From positions 1-43,170 of the forward strand of contig JADBWH010000001.1 in the NCBI GenBank assembly GCA_020404105.1: a DNA stretch of 43,170 bases, given 5' to 3'. The notes below the pieces were generated by a model, which worked only from the letters and a program-made list of their open reading frames with translations, was not told the origin of the DNA and searched no databases. Positions 19,404 to 30,122 of this stretch are shown piece after piece; within the stretch, counting starts at the first letter, position 1, and each line of letters opens with the position of its first letter. The DNA comes from Pseudanabaena sp. M53BS1SP1A06MG. GTDB taxonomy: Bacteria > Cyanobacteriota > Cyanobacteriia > Pseudanabaenales > Pseudanabaenaceae. The translations under genes and the position numbers were made by a program.

Positions 19404-20024
19404 TTAAGCTATTTCTCCATGAGCGATCACCCAAGTCTGATCTGCCATAGAAACCAGTTCTTCTGGTTCATGAGTGACCACCAGAATTGTCCAATTTTTT
19501 TTCAGATCTTCTAGGATCCCTAAGATTTGTCTTCGCATTGACCAATCTAATCCTGCGGTTGGTTCATCCAGCAATAACAAACTTGGTTGGCGAATTAACT
19601 GTACTGCCAATGCTAATCGTCTCTGCTGTCCTCCACTCAGTGATTGTGGTGATGTACTTGGATTTAGATGGCTTAGTCCAACTGCATTCAAAGCACTCTG
19701 AATGCGATCGCTATCAAGCTCAATATGCCCAAGACGTAATTCTTCTAAAATTGTACTGCCACAAAAGTGTCGCTCTGGAAACTGGAACACTAATCCACAT
19801 ATCTGCTGGAGGTGGTCGGGAGTGAGTTCTTGAGATTTCCAATAAATATTGCCACTAGTCCATTCCACAAATCCTGCCAAAATCTCTAGTAATGTACTTT
19901 TCCCAGAGCCACTAGGTCCAACCATGACACCAAGTTGGCGATCCTGCAATTCAAACGATATATTTTTCAGGATTGCTTCTGGTGCGGCAGGTGGATGGTA
20001 ATAAAGATTTTGGATGCACAACAT
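19404..20024 (-). CDS. ABC transporter ATPase, ECF/CbiO-like
   Basis: A 206-residue nucleotide-binding subunit with Walker A GPSGSGKST (36-44), a Q-loop in GLVFQFPERHF, the signature SLSGGQQRR, Walker B LLLLDEPTAGLD and switch His in VTHEPEEL. The FQFPE form of the Q-loop is typical of the EcfA/CbiO ATPases that power vitamin and metal uptake. It is short for an EcfA (usually about 270-280), and no transmembrane partner (EcfT, S component) lies next to it, so it must work with subunits encoded elsewhere. Plant chloroplasts keep a similar single-domain protein (ABCI11/NAP14), which may be the nearer functional relative (inference). Confidence 0.85.
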   Translation of the reverse strand: MLCIQNLYYHPPAAPEAILKNISFELQDRQLGVMVGPSGSGKSTLLEILAGFVEWTSGNIYWKSQELTPDHLQQICGLVFQFPERHFCGSTILEELRLGHIELDSDRIQSALNAVGLSHLNPSTSPQSLSGGQQRRLALAVQLIRQPSLLLLDEPTAGLDWSMRRQILGILEDLKKNWTILVVTHEPEELVSMADQTWVIAHGEIA

Positions 20025-20145
20025 AAAAATTGGTGGTAACGATAGAGAGGTAATGATTTTGGTGTGAAGATGTACCGCCCAAGGCTAGAAACATTTTCAT
20101 ATCAAAACGATGAAAGCTAGAACTACGAAACTTGGGTTTCTCATT

Positions 20146-22644
20146 CTAGCTTTCTAATTCAGAAAGTTCTTGGGAAGCAGCTATATATTCCCGTTCAATT
20201 TCGGATAATAGTTCTGGTAATCCTGTACTATTACCATGCTTACCTTTTAGTTCTATTTCTAGACATAGCCTACTTAGATTTTTTGCACCTAAAATACTGC
20301 TACTACCCTTTAGAGCATGTGCGGTATAGCTGACCTCCTTGAAATCATTATTGGTGATCGCTTGTCGGAGATTTTGCAAAAGTATAGGGGCTTCTTCTGT
20401 TGTAAATAAATGGATCAATCGACCAATTAAATTAGGATTAATTTGCTCCAAATTCTTGATCGCAGTAAGATCAATCACCGAGTCAATATGCTTACTTTCA
20501 AAAATGTCTAAATTTTGATCTTTATTAAATTGACCACCGATTGCCCATTTCTCAATCGTACGCTGGAGAGATTCCACCATAATCGGTTTACTGATGTAAT
20601 CATCCATTCCAGCTCGTAAACACATTTCGCGATCGCCCTGCATGGCACTGGCGGTCATGGCAATAATCGTTGGTCGCTCATAGCCAGCTTGTAACTCATC
20701 CCAATGGTTGACTAGATAGGTTGCAGTTTCTAGCCCATTCATTTCAGGCATCTGCACATCTAGTAACAGAAGATCGTAGTTATTGACCTGTAAAGCTTCG
20801 AGTGCAGCTAACCCATTATCCACTACATCAGGATGGTAGCCCATTTTAATGAGCATTGCCATTGCTAATTCTTGATTAATTAAGTTATCTTCAGCAATCA
20901 AAATTTTCAAAGGGAAGCGATCGGCTAGTCGCCCCGAACGACTCACAGGCTTGCTCATAGCATCCTGCAAAGTATGGTTTGGTGCTTCCTTTGCAATTTT
21001 GGTTGTTACTGTAAAAGAAAAAGTAGAACCATGATCCATCTTACTTTCAACTTGGATGTTGCCACCCATTACTTCTACTAAGCTCTTACAAATCACTAAC
21101 CCTAAGCCAGTACCACCATATTTACGAGAGGTCGCAGCAGTGGCTTGAGAAAATGGCTGAAATAGCCTCTGCATTTGATCTTCACTGATACCAATGCCTG
21201 TATCACTCACGGAAAATAGCAATTGAAATGGACGGTCAACGATAGGAGCTTGATCAGATGCTAATCTGACATTAATTCTAACTGCACCTGTATCGGTAAA
21301 CTTAAGGGCATTAGAAACTAGATTTGCTAAAATTTGCCTGATCCTTGTTACATCACCAACGATATATGGTGGTACGTGAGAATGCATACTTACTTCAAAT
21401 TTGAGCTTCTTTTCCTTTGCCTTGACTAATTGCACATCATAGATGTCCCTAACTAAAGCACGGACATCTAAAGGTGCATTTTCTAATTCCAGTTTGCCTG
21501 ACTCAATTTTGGAGAAATCTAAAATATCATTAACTACCGATAGCAGCATTTCGCCACTAACTTGAATGGTGTGGACAAACTTGTTTTGTTCAGGATTCAA
21601 TTCCGTTCCCACTAATAACTGAGTCATGCCGATTACTCCATTGATAGGTGTACGGATTTCATGGCTCATCATTGCTAAGAATGCGGCCTTAGTGCGAACT
21701 GCTTCTTCGGCTTCTTCTTTTGCCTTACGGAGATCCTCCATTAGCTGCAATTGACATAACTCTGCTTGTTTTTTGGCAGTTATATCCCGAAAGCACCAAA
21801 CTAACCCAAAAAACTTATTCTGATCAGAACTGACCGGGCTTGTGTAGTAATCAAAAATATGATCGCCATAAATGATTTCTCCTCGCCTAATTACATCGGG
21901 ATCATCATAGGTAGTTTCTAACAAGTTGACTAAGACATCAGGTAGGTAGGATTTGATTAAAAAAGTTCCTAATGGTGGGTCATCACTTTTATCTTCGCTC
22001 ATGTTATTCCCAACTAAAATACTATGAGGAATATCCCACATTTCACAAAAGCGACGATTAAAACTTGCAATTCTTCCCTGTTCATCAACTGCAAAAATAC
22101 CATCAATGGAAGCTTCCTTTTGAGCATGAAGCAGTAGGTTCGTGCGTTGCAACTTCTTCAACAGTGCTACCCGCTCAAATATTGCATTGGATAGTTCATG
22201 ATTCTTTTGAGCAAGGTGTATCTGTACATGTCTTAGGGATAAATGTAAATGCATACGTGCAAATACTTCTGCCAGTTGCGGAGGCTTAGTAATATAGTCA
22301 GCTCCACCACAGGCAAAAGCTTCCAGTTTGTCTTGAATGCCTTCATTGCCACTAATGAAGATGATTGGGATATCTTCTGTCTCGGTATTTGCTTTAAGGA
22401 CTCGGCAAACTTCATAGCCGCTCATCTGTGGCATAGATATATCTAATAAGATGAGATCGGGAGAATACAATTTTACGCACAGTAAAGCTTCACTGCCGTC
22501 ACCAGCAGTTTTCACAATGAAACCGCGATCCATCAATGCGGACGCTAACTCATTGCGAATGTCTGGATCATCGTCAACAACAAGTACCTTTGATTGAAGA
22601 ACATCGATTACATTTGATTGCATTTGATTGCACGACCCGATCAC
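20146..22644 (-). CDS. Hybrid histidine kinase (REC-PAS-HisKA-HATPase-REC-Hpt)
   Basis: An 832-residue soluble phosphorelay kinase. The first receiver is complete (Asp24-26, acceptor Asp68, Lys120). A PAS domain (about 175-292, [16 protein letters not shown]) and a coiled coil lead to HisKA with His328 ([12 protein letters not shown]), Asn445, DTGIGIS (481) and GTGLGLVI. The second receiver has Glu585/Asp586, acceptor Asp629 and Lys686. A C-terminal Hpt domain has His776 (TAHALKGSS). It therefore carries all four phospho-stations and could pass phosphate to a separate response regulator, like BarA or ArcB but without a membrane anchor. ATG 22623 is an alternative start. No output regulator is adjacent. 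Confidence 0.94.
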   Translation of the reverse strand: MIGSCNQMQSNVIDVLQSKVLVVDDDPDIRNELASALMDRGFIVKTAGDGSEALLCVKLYSPDLILLDISMPQMSGYEVCRVLKANTETEDIPIIFISGNEGIQDKLEAFACGGADYITKPPQLAEVFARMHLHLSLRHVQIHLAQKNHELSNAIFERVALLKKLQRTNLLLHAQKEASIDGIFAVDEQGRIASFNRRFCEMWDIPHSILVGNNMSEDKSDDPPLGTFLIKSYLPDVLVNLLETTYDDPDVIRRGEIIYGDHIFDYYTSPVSSDQNKFFGLVWCFRDITAKKQAELCQLQLMEDLRKAKEEAEEAVRTKAAFLAMMSHEIRTPINGVIGMTQLLVGTELNPEQNKFVHTIQVSGEMLLSVVNDILDFSKIESGKLELENAPLDVRALVRDIYDVQLVKAKEKKLKFEVSMHSHVPPYIVGDVTRIRQILANLVSNALKFTDTGAVRINVRLASDQAPIVDRPFQLLFSVSDTGIGISEDQMQRLFQPFSQATAATSRKYGGTGLGLVICKSLVEVMGGNIQVESKMDHGSTFSFTVTTKIAKEAPNHTLQDAMSKPVSRSGRLADRFPLKILIAEDNLINQELAMAMLIKMGYHPDVVDNGLAALEALQVNNYDLLLLDVQMPEMNGLETATYLVNHWDELQAGYERPTIIAMTASAMQGDREMCLRAGMDDYISKPIMVESLQRTIEKWAIGGQFNKDQNLDIFESKHIDSVIDLTAIKNLEQINPNLIGRLIHLFTTEEAPILLQNLRQAITNNDFKEVSYTAHALKGSSSILGAKNLSRLCLEIELKGKHGNSTGLPELLSEIEREYIAASQELSELES

Positions 22645-22692
22645 CTTACTAGAAAGCTTTATTTATAAAGTATATAGTCGTTTCTTTTGCTA

Positions 22693-22797
22693 TATAGCGG
22701 TTTTCAAATGAGTGTGTACTCATTTGAAAACAAAAATTCAGTCCCATTAAGAGTTTTGAGTTTTCATTTTGCCGTAGGCAAAATGAAAACCGCTATA
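22693..22797. repeat. TATAGCGG palindromic element (MITE-like)
   Basis: A 105-base element with perfect 14-base ends, TATAGCGGTTTTCA and its complement, preceded by TA. Inside are two further perfect hairpins, TTTTCAAATGAG paired across 22701-22730 and TTTTCATTTTGCC paired around GTA (22761-22789). TA flanks are what IS630/Tc1-mariner-type MITEs leave (inference). It lies between the Hpt kinase and tldD, upstream of the kinase. Confidence 0.75.
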
Positions 22798-22924
22798 GGC
22801 TCTTAGCACAGTATATAACTAGCCAATGAGCATACCCTAGACAACAATAAAAAACAACTTAATATCACTATGAAACAAGTTTTTGAAATCTTCGCTAAGC
22901 TTAGGCGACAAAAACAATCTAGCC

Positions 22925-24394
22925 TTATCGACCACCAACCGTAATTGCATCAACTTTAATATGGGGTTGACCAACGGTGACATAGACACTGCCACTAACG
23001 GAGCCACAAAAACCTGCGGCAAGTTCTAGGTCGCTTGAACTCATGGAGATTTCCTGCATGATTTCTTTAGCATCACCAATGAGGGTTGCTCCTTTCAGAG
23101 GTTTAGTGATTTTGCCATGTTCGATTAAATAGGCTTCATCTACAGCAAAGTTAAATTGTCCTGTGGGTAAGACGCTACCACCACCCATCTTTTTGCAATA
23201 GATTCCCTTGTCTACTGAAGCAAATAGATCATCAAGCGAAAATTCTCCAGCATCAATGTAGGTATTTCTCATCCGACTTGCCGCAGCGTAAGCATAGCTT
23301 TGGCGGCGACCACTACCTGTACGAGGATGTCCTGTGCGTAATTCCCCTGCACGATCGCTAATAAAGTTCTTGAGAATTCCATTTTCAATTAATAATGTTC
23401 GTTGGGTAGGCATTCCCTCGTCATCCATATCAATTGTGCCAAATGCTTCTGTGGATCTGCCTTCATCCCATGCAGTTAGATTCTCATGGGCAATTTTCTG
23501 ACCTTTCATTTCTGCAAAAGGTGTAGTTTTGGCTTCGATCCCTGTAGTTTCGAGGAGATGTCCACATGCTTCATGGAAGATTACGCCGCCAAACTGATTT
23601 GCCATGATGATTGGGTAAGCTCCAGACTCAACATAATCGGCATAGAGCATTTTGCCAGCCGCTTCAACGATTTCATCAACGACTGGTGCATAGTTCCAAT
23701 TGCGAAGATAACTGGGATCGCTTGTGCCACCAACACGTTTGTTGATTGAGGAACGGTTTGTACCATCAGCACAAAGCAAGTTAGAGCCAACTGATTGGGT
23801 AAGACGAATATCTCTAGCAAACGTACCATCGCTCGCTGCTACTAGGACTTCTTGCCAATCGCGGAAGTAGCCCGATCGCCTTGATTGGATATGTTTACCT
23901 TTTTTGGCAAGGAGTTGATTGGCGCTGAGAAGAATGTCACCCATTTCCCGCATGGGGCTACATTGATTAATCCATGTTTCTTTACCTTTTTTAGAGGCAT
24001 AATCACGAAAGAGTTCTAGTTGAATGGATGGAATAATGGAGTTTTGAGAAGGAATCTTTAAACCAAGAATTGAGAGAGCACGTTCTAGAGCTGATTTTAA
24101 TCCTAGAAAAGTGAGATCATTAGTACTGACATAACAATCGGCTTTGCCTTTAAATGCACGAATTCCAGCCCCTGTCGATAGCCTTGGTGAAATACTGGTA
24201 ATTGTGTCATCTTCCGCAAGACAACTAATGTAATGGTTGCGCTCTAGAAAAAATTCGACAAAATCTGCACCTGCTGCTCGTCCAAGTCCTAAGAGGATCG
24301 AGAGGGGGGCTTCCCATGTTTCATCAAATCGATCACCAACAAGTGAATATTGTAAACTTAGTATTTCTTTGGTCAGTATTAGTTTGCTTCTCAT
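22925..24394 (-). CDS. tldD: TldD-family metalloprotease
   Basis: A 489-residue member of the TldD/PmbA family. The zinc motif HEACGH lies in [14 protein letters not shown], and the downstream cysteine that completes the site is present in [13 protein letters not shown]. Other landmarks are the N-terminal [17 protein letters not shown], and [11 protein letters not shown]. In E. coli TldD works with TldE (PmbA) to trim the microcin B17 leader and unfolded peptides; TldE-like partners lack the zinc motif. No partner gene lies in this window. The gene is alone on its strand behind a repeat-rich spacer. The housekeeping substrate in cyanobacteria is unknown. Confidence 0.95.
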   Translation of the reverse strand: MRSKLILTKEILSLQYSLVGDRFDETWEAPLSILLGLGRAAGADFVEFFLERNHYISCLAEDDTITSISPRLSTGAGIRAFKGKADCYVSTNDLTFLGLKSALERALSILGLKIPSQNSIIPSIQLELFRDYASKKGKETWINQCSPMREMGDILLSANQLLAKKGKHIQSRRSGYFRDWQEVLVAASDGTFARDIRLTQSVGSNLLCADGTNRSSINKRVGGTSDPSYLRNWNYAPVVDEIVEAAGKMLYADYVESGAYPIIMANQFGGVIFHEACGHLLETTGIEAKTTPFAEMKGQKIAHENLTAWDEGRSTEAFGTIDMDDEGMPTQRTLLIENGILKNFISDRAGELRTGHPRTGSGRRQSYAYAAASRMRNTYIDAGEFSLDDLFASVDKGIYCKKMGGGSVLPTGQFNFAVDEAYLIEHGKITKPLKGATLIGDAKEIMQEISMSSSDLELAAGFCGSVSGSVYVTVGQPHIKVDAITVGGR

Positions 24395-24530
24395 AGATGG
24401 ATGCTCGATATAGTTTGCTTATCTTCTGCAAGTGTAGCAAAACATTCAGGAAATTGATTAGGTGAATTTCGCCAAATTGAGAATTAATTCATTTAAATTT
24501 TAAAATGGTTTACTTGTTATACTCTAATTA

Positions 24531-24611
24531 GCTCGGCATAATTAAAACCCAAAACTAGAGCGAACGACCCATGCTCTGGTTTTGGGTTTTAATGTTATTT
24601 ATGCATAGCTA
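24531..24611. repeat. Palindromic element, family 2 (copy 1)
   Basis: An 81-base element. Arms 24541-24561 (ATTAAAACCCAAAACTAGAG...) and 24573-24593 pair with one mismatch around an 11-base loop. Outer ends TAGCTCGGCATAA and the complement of TTATGCATAGCTA also pair imperfectly. It is related to 34299-34402. Confidence 0.75.
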
Positions 24612-24871
24612 CTGATTGCTATATCTAATCATTTAAAACTAAAAAAGTCCCATTGAGTTAACCTGAGTTTGACGGAGTAGACACAAGGAAAAAAAACTAA
24701 GACTAGGTTTGAAGCAAAAAGGTCTCAGCAATACCCAGAAATACTTTTGAATCAAGTCCTCCTATTCTCCTCACTCATAGAGCAGCGTCAGGTTTACGAT
24801 CAGAATAATAACACTGTTATTCCGCTCTCAGACCGTTTGTGACAACTCTCAGAATTAACTCCAAAATGGTC

Positions 24872-24981
24872 TATAGCATTGCAAGACATAAGACAAATCA
24901 AAACCTAAGACTAAAGTAACAGTGCTTCGCGCCGCCACTTTAGTCTTAGGTTTGTTTTTATCTATCCCTTGCAGTGCTATA
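24872..24981. repeat. TATAGCATTGCAAG palindromic element (MITE-like)
   Basis: A 110-base element with ends TATAGCATTGCAAG and the complement of CTTGCAGTGCTATA (13 of 14 paired). A perfect 17-base internal hairpin (arms 24901-24917 and 24937-24953, CCTAAGACTAAAGT core) surrounds a GC-rich loop with CTTCGCG. It shares the TATAGC end with the element at 22693-22797, but the interior differs. Confidence 0.75.
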
Positions 24982-25165
24982 TTAATAGAATTGGTCTAAA
25001 TTGTAGATCAGATTGGGCAGCAAAGCGATCGACATCTTCCTTGTATAAAGAAGATCACTCAAATGGTAAAACAGTTTCAAATAGAATAGATTGAGTCTCT
25101 AATGTTTTAATATCTACAACTTGAGCGGTATTAGAGCGAAATTGAAAAAGATCAAAAGTAACCTT

Positions 25166-26797
25166 ATGACTGTCCACCCACCAAAATCTCCCAGCCTAAT
25201 CCTCATTATTGATGATGTTCCATCTAATCTAGAAGTTCTATCAAAAACTTTAAGTAATGAAGGTTATGATGTGTCGATCGCAACGAGTGGAAAACGCGCC
25301 TTACTCCAAGTATCACGGATATTGCCTGATCTTATTTTGCTAGATATTCAAATGCCTGAGATGGATGGTTTTAGTGTCTGTCAAAAGCTCAAGTCATCTC
25401 CAGAAACTGCTCAAATTCCTATCATCTTTATGACATCTTTAACAGATTTAGATAGCAAAATTAGGGGCTTTGATCTCGGCGCTTTAGACTTTATTACTAA
25501 ACCATTTCAAGATCGTGAAGTTTTAGCTCGCATTAGAACCCACTTACAATTAAGTAAATTGACTAAAAATTTAGAGCAGGAAGTTGCCAGTCAGGTGGTT
25601 TCCCTCAAGCAAGCCAAAGAATCGGCGGAGAAAGCCAATATGGCAAAAAGTCAATTTCTTGCGAATATGAGCCATGAACTGCGGACACCCCTCAATGCAA
25701 TTTTAGGAATTACTGAAGGATTACAGGATCAAATTTTTGGGGAAATCAACGAGGAACAAATTAAAGCCTGTCAAATATTGGAAAACAGTGCCTACCATTT
25801 ATTATCGCTAATTAATGACATTCTTGATGTTGCTAAAATTGAATCAGGGCAAATTAATCTTGAATATAGTATTGTTAGCGTTGACCAACTTTGCCAAACT
25901 AGCCTAACCCTTATCCAACAACAAGCTCATAAGAAAGGAATTCAAATACTCATTAATTTACCAATTAATTTACCTAACTTAAGAGTTGATGAACGACGGA
26001 TTTGCCAAGCTTTAATCAATTTGCTTACTAATGCGGTTAAATTCACGCCTAAAGGTGGGACTATCACCTTAGAAGTGACATTCCCATTTGTCAAGCAAGA
26101 AATGAAATCTTCCAGAACTTATATACGGTTTAGTATCATTGATACTGGTATAGGTATTGCTTCTGAAGATATTGATCGACTCTTTAAGCCCTTTATCCAA
26201 GTTGACAGTGATCTTAATCGTCAATACGAAGGCACAGGCTTAGGACTGACCTTGGTAAAACGACTAGTGGAATTGCATGGTGGTGATGTGTCAATCACGA
26301 GTCAGCTTGGTGTTGGCAGTTGCTTTACGATTGACTTACCCTATGAAGAGGTAGAAGTACTTCTTCCTGCTGAAGTGAAAAAACTCTCTCCCATCGAGCA
26401 GTTAAGACCATCTACACAATCAGATCAATTGTCATCACCTCTAGTTTTATTAGCAGAAGATAGTGAGGCGAATATCATTTCTATTTCTACCTACCTTCAC
26501 GCTAAGGAATATCGTCTCGTGGTAGCAAAAAATGGTGAAGAGGCGATCGCTCTAGCCAAATCACAAAGACCTAACCTGATCCTGATGGATATCCAAATGC
26601 CTAGACTTGACGGCTTAGAAGCAATCAGACAAATTCGCCTTGATCCGAATTTAGTGCATATACCCATTGTTGCTCTCACAGCCTTAGCTATGAGTGGTGA
26701 TCGTGAACGTTGCTTGGAAGCAGGAGCTAATGAATATCTTTCCAAACCTGTGAAATTAAAAGAGTTATCTTTAGCCATCGAGAAACTATTACTCTGA
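25166..26797 (+). CDS. Soluble hybrid kinase (REC-HisKA-HATPase-REC), second paralogue
   Basis: A 543-residue protein from ATG 25166; a TTG at 25121 would add 15 basic residues. The order of domains is the same as in the kinase at 15266. The first receiver has Asp16/Asp17, acceptor Asp60 and Lys112. A coiled coil leads to HisKA with His170 ([12 protein letters not shown]), Asn289, DTGIGIA (326) and GTGLGLTLV. The second receiver is complete here (Glu431/Asp432, acceptor Asp475, Lys527), unlike its paralogue. There are no membrane helices and no PAS domain. Both kinases share IFMTS/A, SKIRGF and LITEG-type stretches, so they arose by duplication and then separated by 8 kb. The partner response regulator is unknown. 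Confidence 0.92.
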   Translation: MTVHPPKSPSLILIIDDVPSNLEVLSKTLSNEGYDVSIATSGKRALLQVSRILPDLILLDIQMPEMDGFSVCQKLKSSPETAQIPIIFMTSLTDLDSKIRGFDLGALDFITKPFQDREVLARIRTHLQLSKLTKNLEQEVASQVVSLKQAKESAEKANMAKSQFLANMSHELRTPLNAILGITEGLQDQIFGEINEEQIKACQILENSAYHLLSLINDILDVAKIESGQINLEYSIVSVDQLCQTSLTLIQQQAHKKGIQILINLPINLPNLRVDERRICQALINLLTNAVKFTPKGGTITLEVTFPFVKQEMKSSRTYIRFSIIDTGIGIASEDIDRLFKPFIQVDSDLNRQYEGTGLGLTLVKRLVELHGGDVSITSQLGVGSCFTIDLPYEEVEVLLPAEVKKLSPIEQLRPSTQSDQLSSPLVLLAEDSEANIISISTYLHAKEYRLVVAKNGEEAIALAKSQRPNLILMDIQMPRLDGLEAIRQIRLDPNLVHIPIVALTALAMSGDRERCLEAGANEYLSKPVKLKELSLAIEKLLL

Positions 26798-26815
26798 CTC
26801 ATGTTACGCAGAAGT

Positions 26816-27017
26816 CTAAAAAGATTTCAGAGACTGCCATTCCAAGTGAGATTGCTGCAAAGCCTTTATATATAATTTGGATTTGAGAGCTAAATGATTG
26901 AGTTTAGAATTAAGTTTGATAATCTCCAATTTCACATATCCCCACAAAGCAGCAAAGAAGTGATTGGCTTGAATGGCAACTGTCTTGGTCGTTGATTTGC
27001 ATAGACTAACGTTTTGC
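26816..27017 (-). pseudogene. Transposase C-terminal remnant (IS701/IS4-like)
   Basis: On the minus strand the frame ending at TAG 26816-26818 reads TLVYGKSTTKTVAIQANH, FFAALWGYVKLEIIKL and NHLALKSKLYLKALQ-like residues (here SKLYIKALQ). This is the typical C-terminus of IS701/IS4-type DDE transposases. Upstream it runs straight into the palindromic element at 27018, and nothing transposase-like continues on the far side, so only about 66 codons survive. It shows no start and is not functional. Confidence 0.65.
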
Positions 27018-27120
27018 AGCAGTTTTCGATCAAACGAACCACAATATACTTCCTGAAAGGATTGCTAAGCAATCCTTTCAGGAAGTATATTGGTTTGGTT
27101 TTGAGCACAAAGCGCTGTAA
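27018..27120 (-). repeat. Palindromic element, family 3 (copy 1)
   Basis: A 103-base element: CAGCAGTTTTCGATCAAACG, a perfect hairpin of 25-base arms with core TATACTTCCTGAAAGGATTG, then GGTTTTGAGCACAAAGCGCT. It abuts the transposase remnant at 26816-27017. A second copy lies at 34798-34902 in the other orientation. The 26 bases on the CAGCAG side are identical in the two copies, while the hairpin arms differ with compensating changes. Confidence 0.82.
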
Positions 27121-27153
27121 CTGTCCAGTGCCGCAAACTGCGCTACACCTTTT

Positions 27154-27185
27154 GGCTCTATTTTTTAATTATGCCCAGCTACTTA
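27154..27185. repeat. Solo end of a family 2 element
   Basis: GGCTCTA, a T run, then AATTATGCCCAGCTACTTA matches the outer arm of the elements at 24531-24611 and 34299-34402. No opposite arm is seen, so this is a truncated copy. Confidence 0.5.
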
Positions 27186-27232
27186 GCAAGTTTCGCTTAT
27201 ATGAAGTCCTCCTCACAGCAAACTAGAGCTTG

Positions 27233-28951
27233 TTAGGTTTTCTTCAATAAATAAATCTTCCAAATAGATGCGGCGATTCCAGCAAAATATGTTTGTCGAG
27301 ATGAGATTTTTGCTTCATTCCATTGATCATACTTTTCAGGAATGCCAGAGGTAATTTTAAAACAACTTGATTTCAATGCCTCAATCTTTTCTGAATAACC
27401 CTCATTGCCGATCTTTCGATTAGCTTTCTTCTCGATTGGAGTCATATTTCCAAGACGATAAATAAATTTATCTTGATTAGGTTCTTCGATATATGACCAA
27501 GCTTCTGAAGGATGTTCGGGAAGTATATGCTCCAAATTATATATATCGCTTTCAAAGTCAAATCCCTGACCTGAAATTTGCTTTTCAATTTGGAACAAGA
27601 TATAGCGAACTATTTTCTTATTACGTGAATTGGTAGTTTTGAGTTCCTTATCTGCAAAAGCAGCTTTAAAAACTTTATCGTCAGGATAGATCTCTTGGAG
27701 TTCCCCTAAAATTTCTGGCAAGTTTTTAAGTGTATGGTCATCGATCTTGTAAGCAACCATGTTGTAAACCCTTTCCTGCTCTTGGGTTTGGAGATTACAA
27801 ATCACGTTATAGCGAAAGGAGATGACCGCGATCGCCTGAAGTAGCTGCGTAAATACAGCCCGTTGACTATCGGCAAATCGGCGATAACCAGCCATTAGCA
27901 TTGACATCGGCTGACGTACATTAAACATCAACAGTTGCTCTAGGGCTTTTCTTTCCTCTGGTTGCCAGATTGACTCATGGGGATTCCGTAGTGCTGCATA
28001 GATTGACGCTGAGCGATCGAGTTCTCTCAGTAAACTAAAAGCTTGCTCTTTAGTGACAACATGACGACGAATAGTTTTGAATAGATCCGCTTTACGCACC
28101 AACCGATGACAACTGTTCCAATACACACGCAAAAAGTCGGGAAAGCTTTCACTACCTAGTTCATCTACAATTCTTTGCCAACGTTCTTCTAGAGCTTTGA
28201 GTTCAACTTCATGGGTGTTACTTGCAGCAATAATCGAGAAAAGGTAATTTTTGAGTAGATCGGTTGAGGACAGTCTGACTCCGCGAGCATTTAGAGTCTC
28301 AAATACTTTGAAAGCATTTAGCTCATCGGTAACGGATATAGTTGTGAAAAAAAGTTTGTCAACAATCGTATCCACAAAGATCGCTACATTTTCACCACTT
28401 TGTTGACTATGGGCAGCAATTTTGTCGCGAAACCAATTGAATGCTTTCCGAAGTTGATGCTCCGAAGCATCTAATCCACGCACAGGTATGGCGACAAGCG
28501 GTACTAGATAGGTCTGATAAAAACGATTGTTATGACGGTTTAGTTCCAGCTTGGAACGCGGTACGAGTGATACGGGATCAACATAACCGATGTAACTATT
28601 TTGGAGGTTTTCTTTACGTCTTTGATTCTTTTCAGGCTCGATCGCTAGACTAACCAATTTTTGCAAATGATCAAGGGCCGCGAGAATAAGAATGCTAATT
28701 GTGGTTAAGCGCTGTTGCCCATCGATGATGTCAAATTGCTTATTATTGGAAGATTGCAACACTAGATAGCCCATGTAATGCGCTGTCTCGCCATCCTCGG
28801 CAAATAGTCCGAGAATGTCTTGCCACAGGTCATCCCATTCTTCGTCTGTCCAAGAGTAATCGCGCTGAAATGGCGGCACACGATAGAGTAAGCCGTTACC
28901 TAATAACTGACGCAAGCTTTGATTGGATGTATTAAAGTTCATTGCAGACAT
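27233..28951 (-). CDS. DUF262-DUF1524 protein, GmrSD-like putative defence nuclease
   Basis: A 572-residue protein with an N-terminal DUF262 domain (VPPFQRDYSW at 25-34 and DGQQRLTT from 77), which in GmrS, BrxU and SspE binds or hydrolyses nucleotide, and a C-terminal DUF1524 HNH-type nuclease domain (LEHILPE with His475, then YRLGNMTPIEKKAN with Asn502). The middle is helical. Known relatives cut glucosylated or phosphorothioate-marked phage DNA (type IV restriction). No methylase, Dnd/Ssp or BREX gene is nearby, so it would act alone. It follows purM by 74 bases on the same strand. The ATG has GAGG about nine bases upstream. The downstream side is IS and repeat debris, which fits a recent arrival (inference). 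Confidence 0.88.
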   Translation of the reverse strand: MSAMNFNTSNQSLRQLLGNGLLYRVPPFQRDYSWTDEEWDDLWQDILGLFAEDGETAHYMGYLVLQSSNNKQFDIIDGQQRLTTISILILAALDHLQKLVSLAIEPEKNQRRKENLQNSYIGYVDPVSLVPRSKLELNRHNNRFYQTYLVPLVAIPVRGLDASEHQLRKAFNWFRDKIAAHSQQSGENVAIFVDTIVDKLFFTTISVTDELNAFKVFETLNARGVRLSSTDLLKNYLFSIIAASNTHEVELKALEERWQRIVDELGSESFPDFLRVYWNSCHRLVRKADLFKTIRRHVVTKEQAFSLLRELDRSASIYAALRNPHESIWQPEERKALEQLLMFNVRQPMSMLMAGYRRFADSQRAVFTQLLQAIAVISFRYNVICNLQTQEQERVYNMVAYKIDDHTLKNLPEILGELQEIYPDDKVFKAAFADKELKTTNSRNKKIVRYILFQIEKQISGQGFDFESDIYNLEHILPEHPSEAWSYIEEPNQDKFIYRLGNMTPIEKKANRKIGNEGYSEKIEALKSSCFKITSGIPEKYDQWNEAKISSRQTYFAGIAASIWKIYLLKKT

Positions 28952-29025
28952 ATATCAATCCTCGATCGCTACAAGCCTTGTCAGCGTCTTTAGGGATGTA
29001 CTAAATTCAGCAATTTAGATTCATT

Positions 29026-30063
29026 CTATACAAAGATTAGCGATCGCTCTCCTGCGATGACTTCACCGATGCGATTGGTGGTAAAGCCTTGGGCTTGAAA
29101 ATAGGCGATCGCCTCATCAACTTTCTGGGGATCAACCACTACAGCCAATCCAATACCCATATTGAAAGTATTGAACATATCAGATTCAGGAACTTCTCCT
29201 TCAGATTGCAACCATTGAAAGAGCATAGGAATTTGCCAACTATTGCGGAAGATTTGCACTGCTTGACCATTACCGAGGCAACGAGGCAAGTTTTCAGGCA
29301 AGCCGCCACCAGTAATATGGGCGAGTCCGTGAATACCTAGATTTGCCTTTAACGCCGCTAAAACTGGCTTCACATAAATTTGAGTTGGCGTTAGAAAAAT
29401 TTCAGCCAAAGTTAAATCTTGGGTTTCGGGCGAAATGGGAATTTCTAATTTTTTGCCCCAGCTATAATTTTTAGTCTCAATAATTTTGCGAATAAGGCTA
29501 TAGCCATTGCTATGGATGCCTGCACTGGCGAGACCGATGACCACATCACCAATGTTTACCTGTGTGCCATTGAGCATTTCGGATTTTTCGGCGATCGCCA
29601 CACAAAATCCTGCCGCATCATATTCACCAACACTATAAAATCCAGGCATTTCAGCAGTTTCGCCCCCAAGCAAAGCACAACCTGCGATCTGGCAACCTTC
29701 AGCGATCCCCTTCACCACTTCGGCAAGTTGTTCAGGATCGAGTTTGCCTGTGGCTAAATAATCTAAGAAAAATAACGGTTCGGCTCCAGAGGTCAGCACG
29801 TCGTTCACGCACATGGCAACAAGGTCGATGCCGATCGTATCGTGCTTGTTAGCAGCTTGAGCAATTTTAAGCTTTGTGCCAACACCGTCCGTACCTGAAA
29901 CCAGAACGGGTTGTCGATAACCAGCAGGAATTTCAAAACAGCCACCAAAACCACCGAGATCACCTAATACACCTGCACGATGGGTTTTTGCCACTGAATC
30001 CCGTATTTTCTCCACGAAGGTGCGACCTGCTTCAATATCTACACCCGCCTGACGATAATCCAA
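29026..30063 (-). CDS. purM: Phosphoribosylformylglycinamidine cyclo-ligase (AIR synthetase)
   Basis: A 345-residue PurM, the usual length. It catalyses ATP-dependent ring closure of FGAM to aminoimidazole ribonucleotide, step five of purine synthesis. The start [20 protein letters not shown], the [14 protein letters not shown] nucleotide-binding segment, [31 protein letters not shown] and [13 protein letters not shown] are all classic. It lies 59 bases behind proC on the same strand and upstream of the DUF262 gene, giving a sepF-proC-purM run that may be one transcription unit. Nothing is missing. Confidence 0.98.
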   Translation of the reverse strand: MDYRQAGVDIEAGRTFVEKIRDSVAKTHRAGVLGDLGGFGGCFEIPAGYRQPVLVSGTDGVGTKLKIAQAANKHDTIGIDLVAMCVNDVLTSGAEPLFFLDYLATGKLDPEQLAEVVKGIAEGCQIAGCALLGGETAEMPGFYSVGEYDAAGFCVAIAEKSEMLNGTQVNIGDVVIGLASAGIHSNGYSLIRKIIETKNYSWGKKLEIPISPETQDLTLAEIFLTPTQIYVKPVLAALKANLGIHGLAHITGGGLPENLPRCLGNGQAVQIFRNSWQIPMLFQWLQSEGEVPESDMFNTFNMGIGLAVVVDPQKVDEAIAYFQAQGFTTNRIGEVIAGERSLIFV

Positions 30064-30122
30064 AACCTCTAACTCCCAAATTTCACAACCAAGTCATTGC
30101 AGCGCAATGGCTTAAAAAACTA

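Larger units (their letters stand above)
24395..25165. other. Repeat-rich spacer before the fourth kinase
   Basis: No gene is visible in these 770 bases. The stretch holds two palindromic elements (24531-24611 and 24872-24981, listed separately), unexplained AT-rich sequence between them, and the divergent promoters of tldD and the fourth kinase. Confidence 0.6.

Noticed and set aside
27014-27226. 70-codon plus-strand frame across the family 3 element
   Set aside because: It reads through the hairpin and the solo family 2 arm, so the translation is an artefact of repeats.
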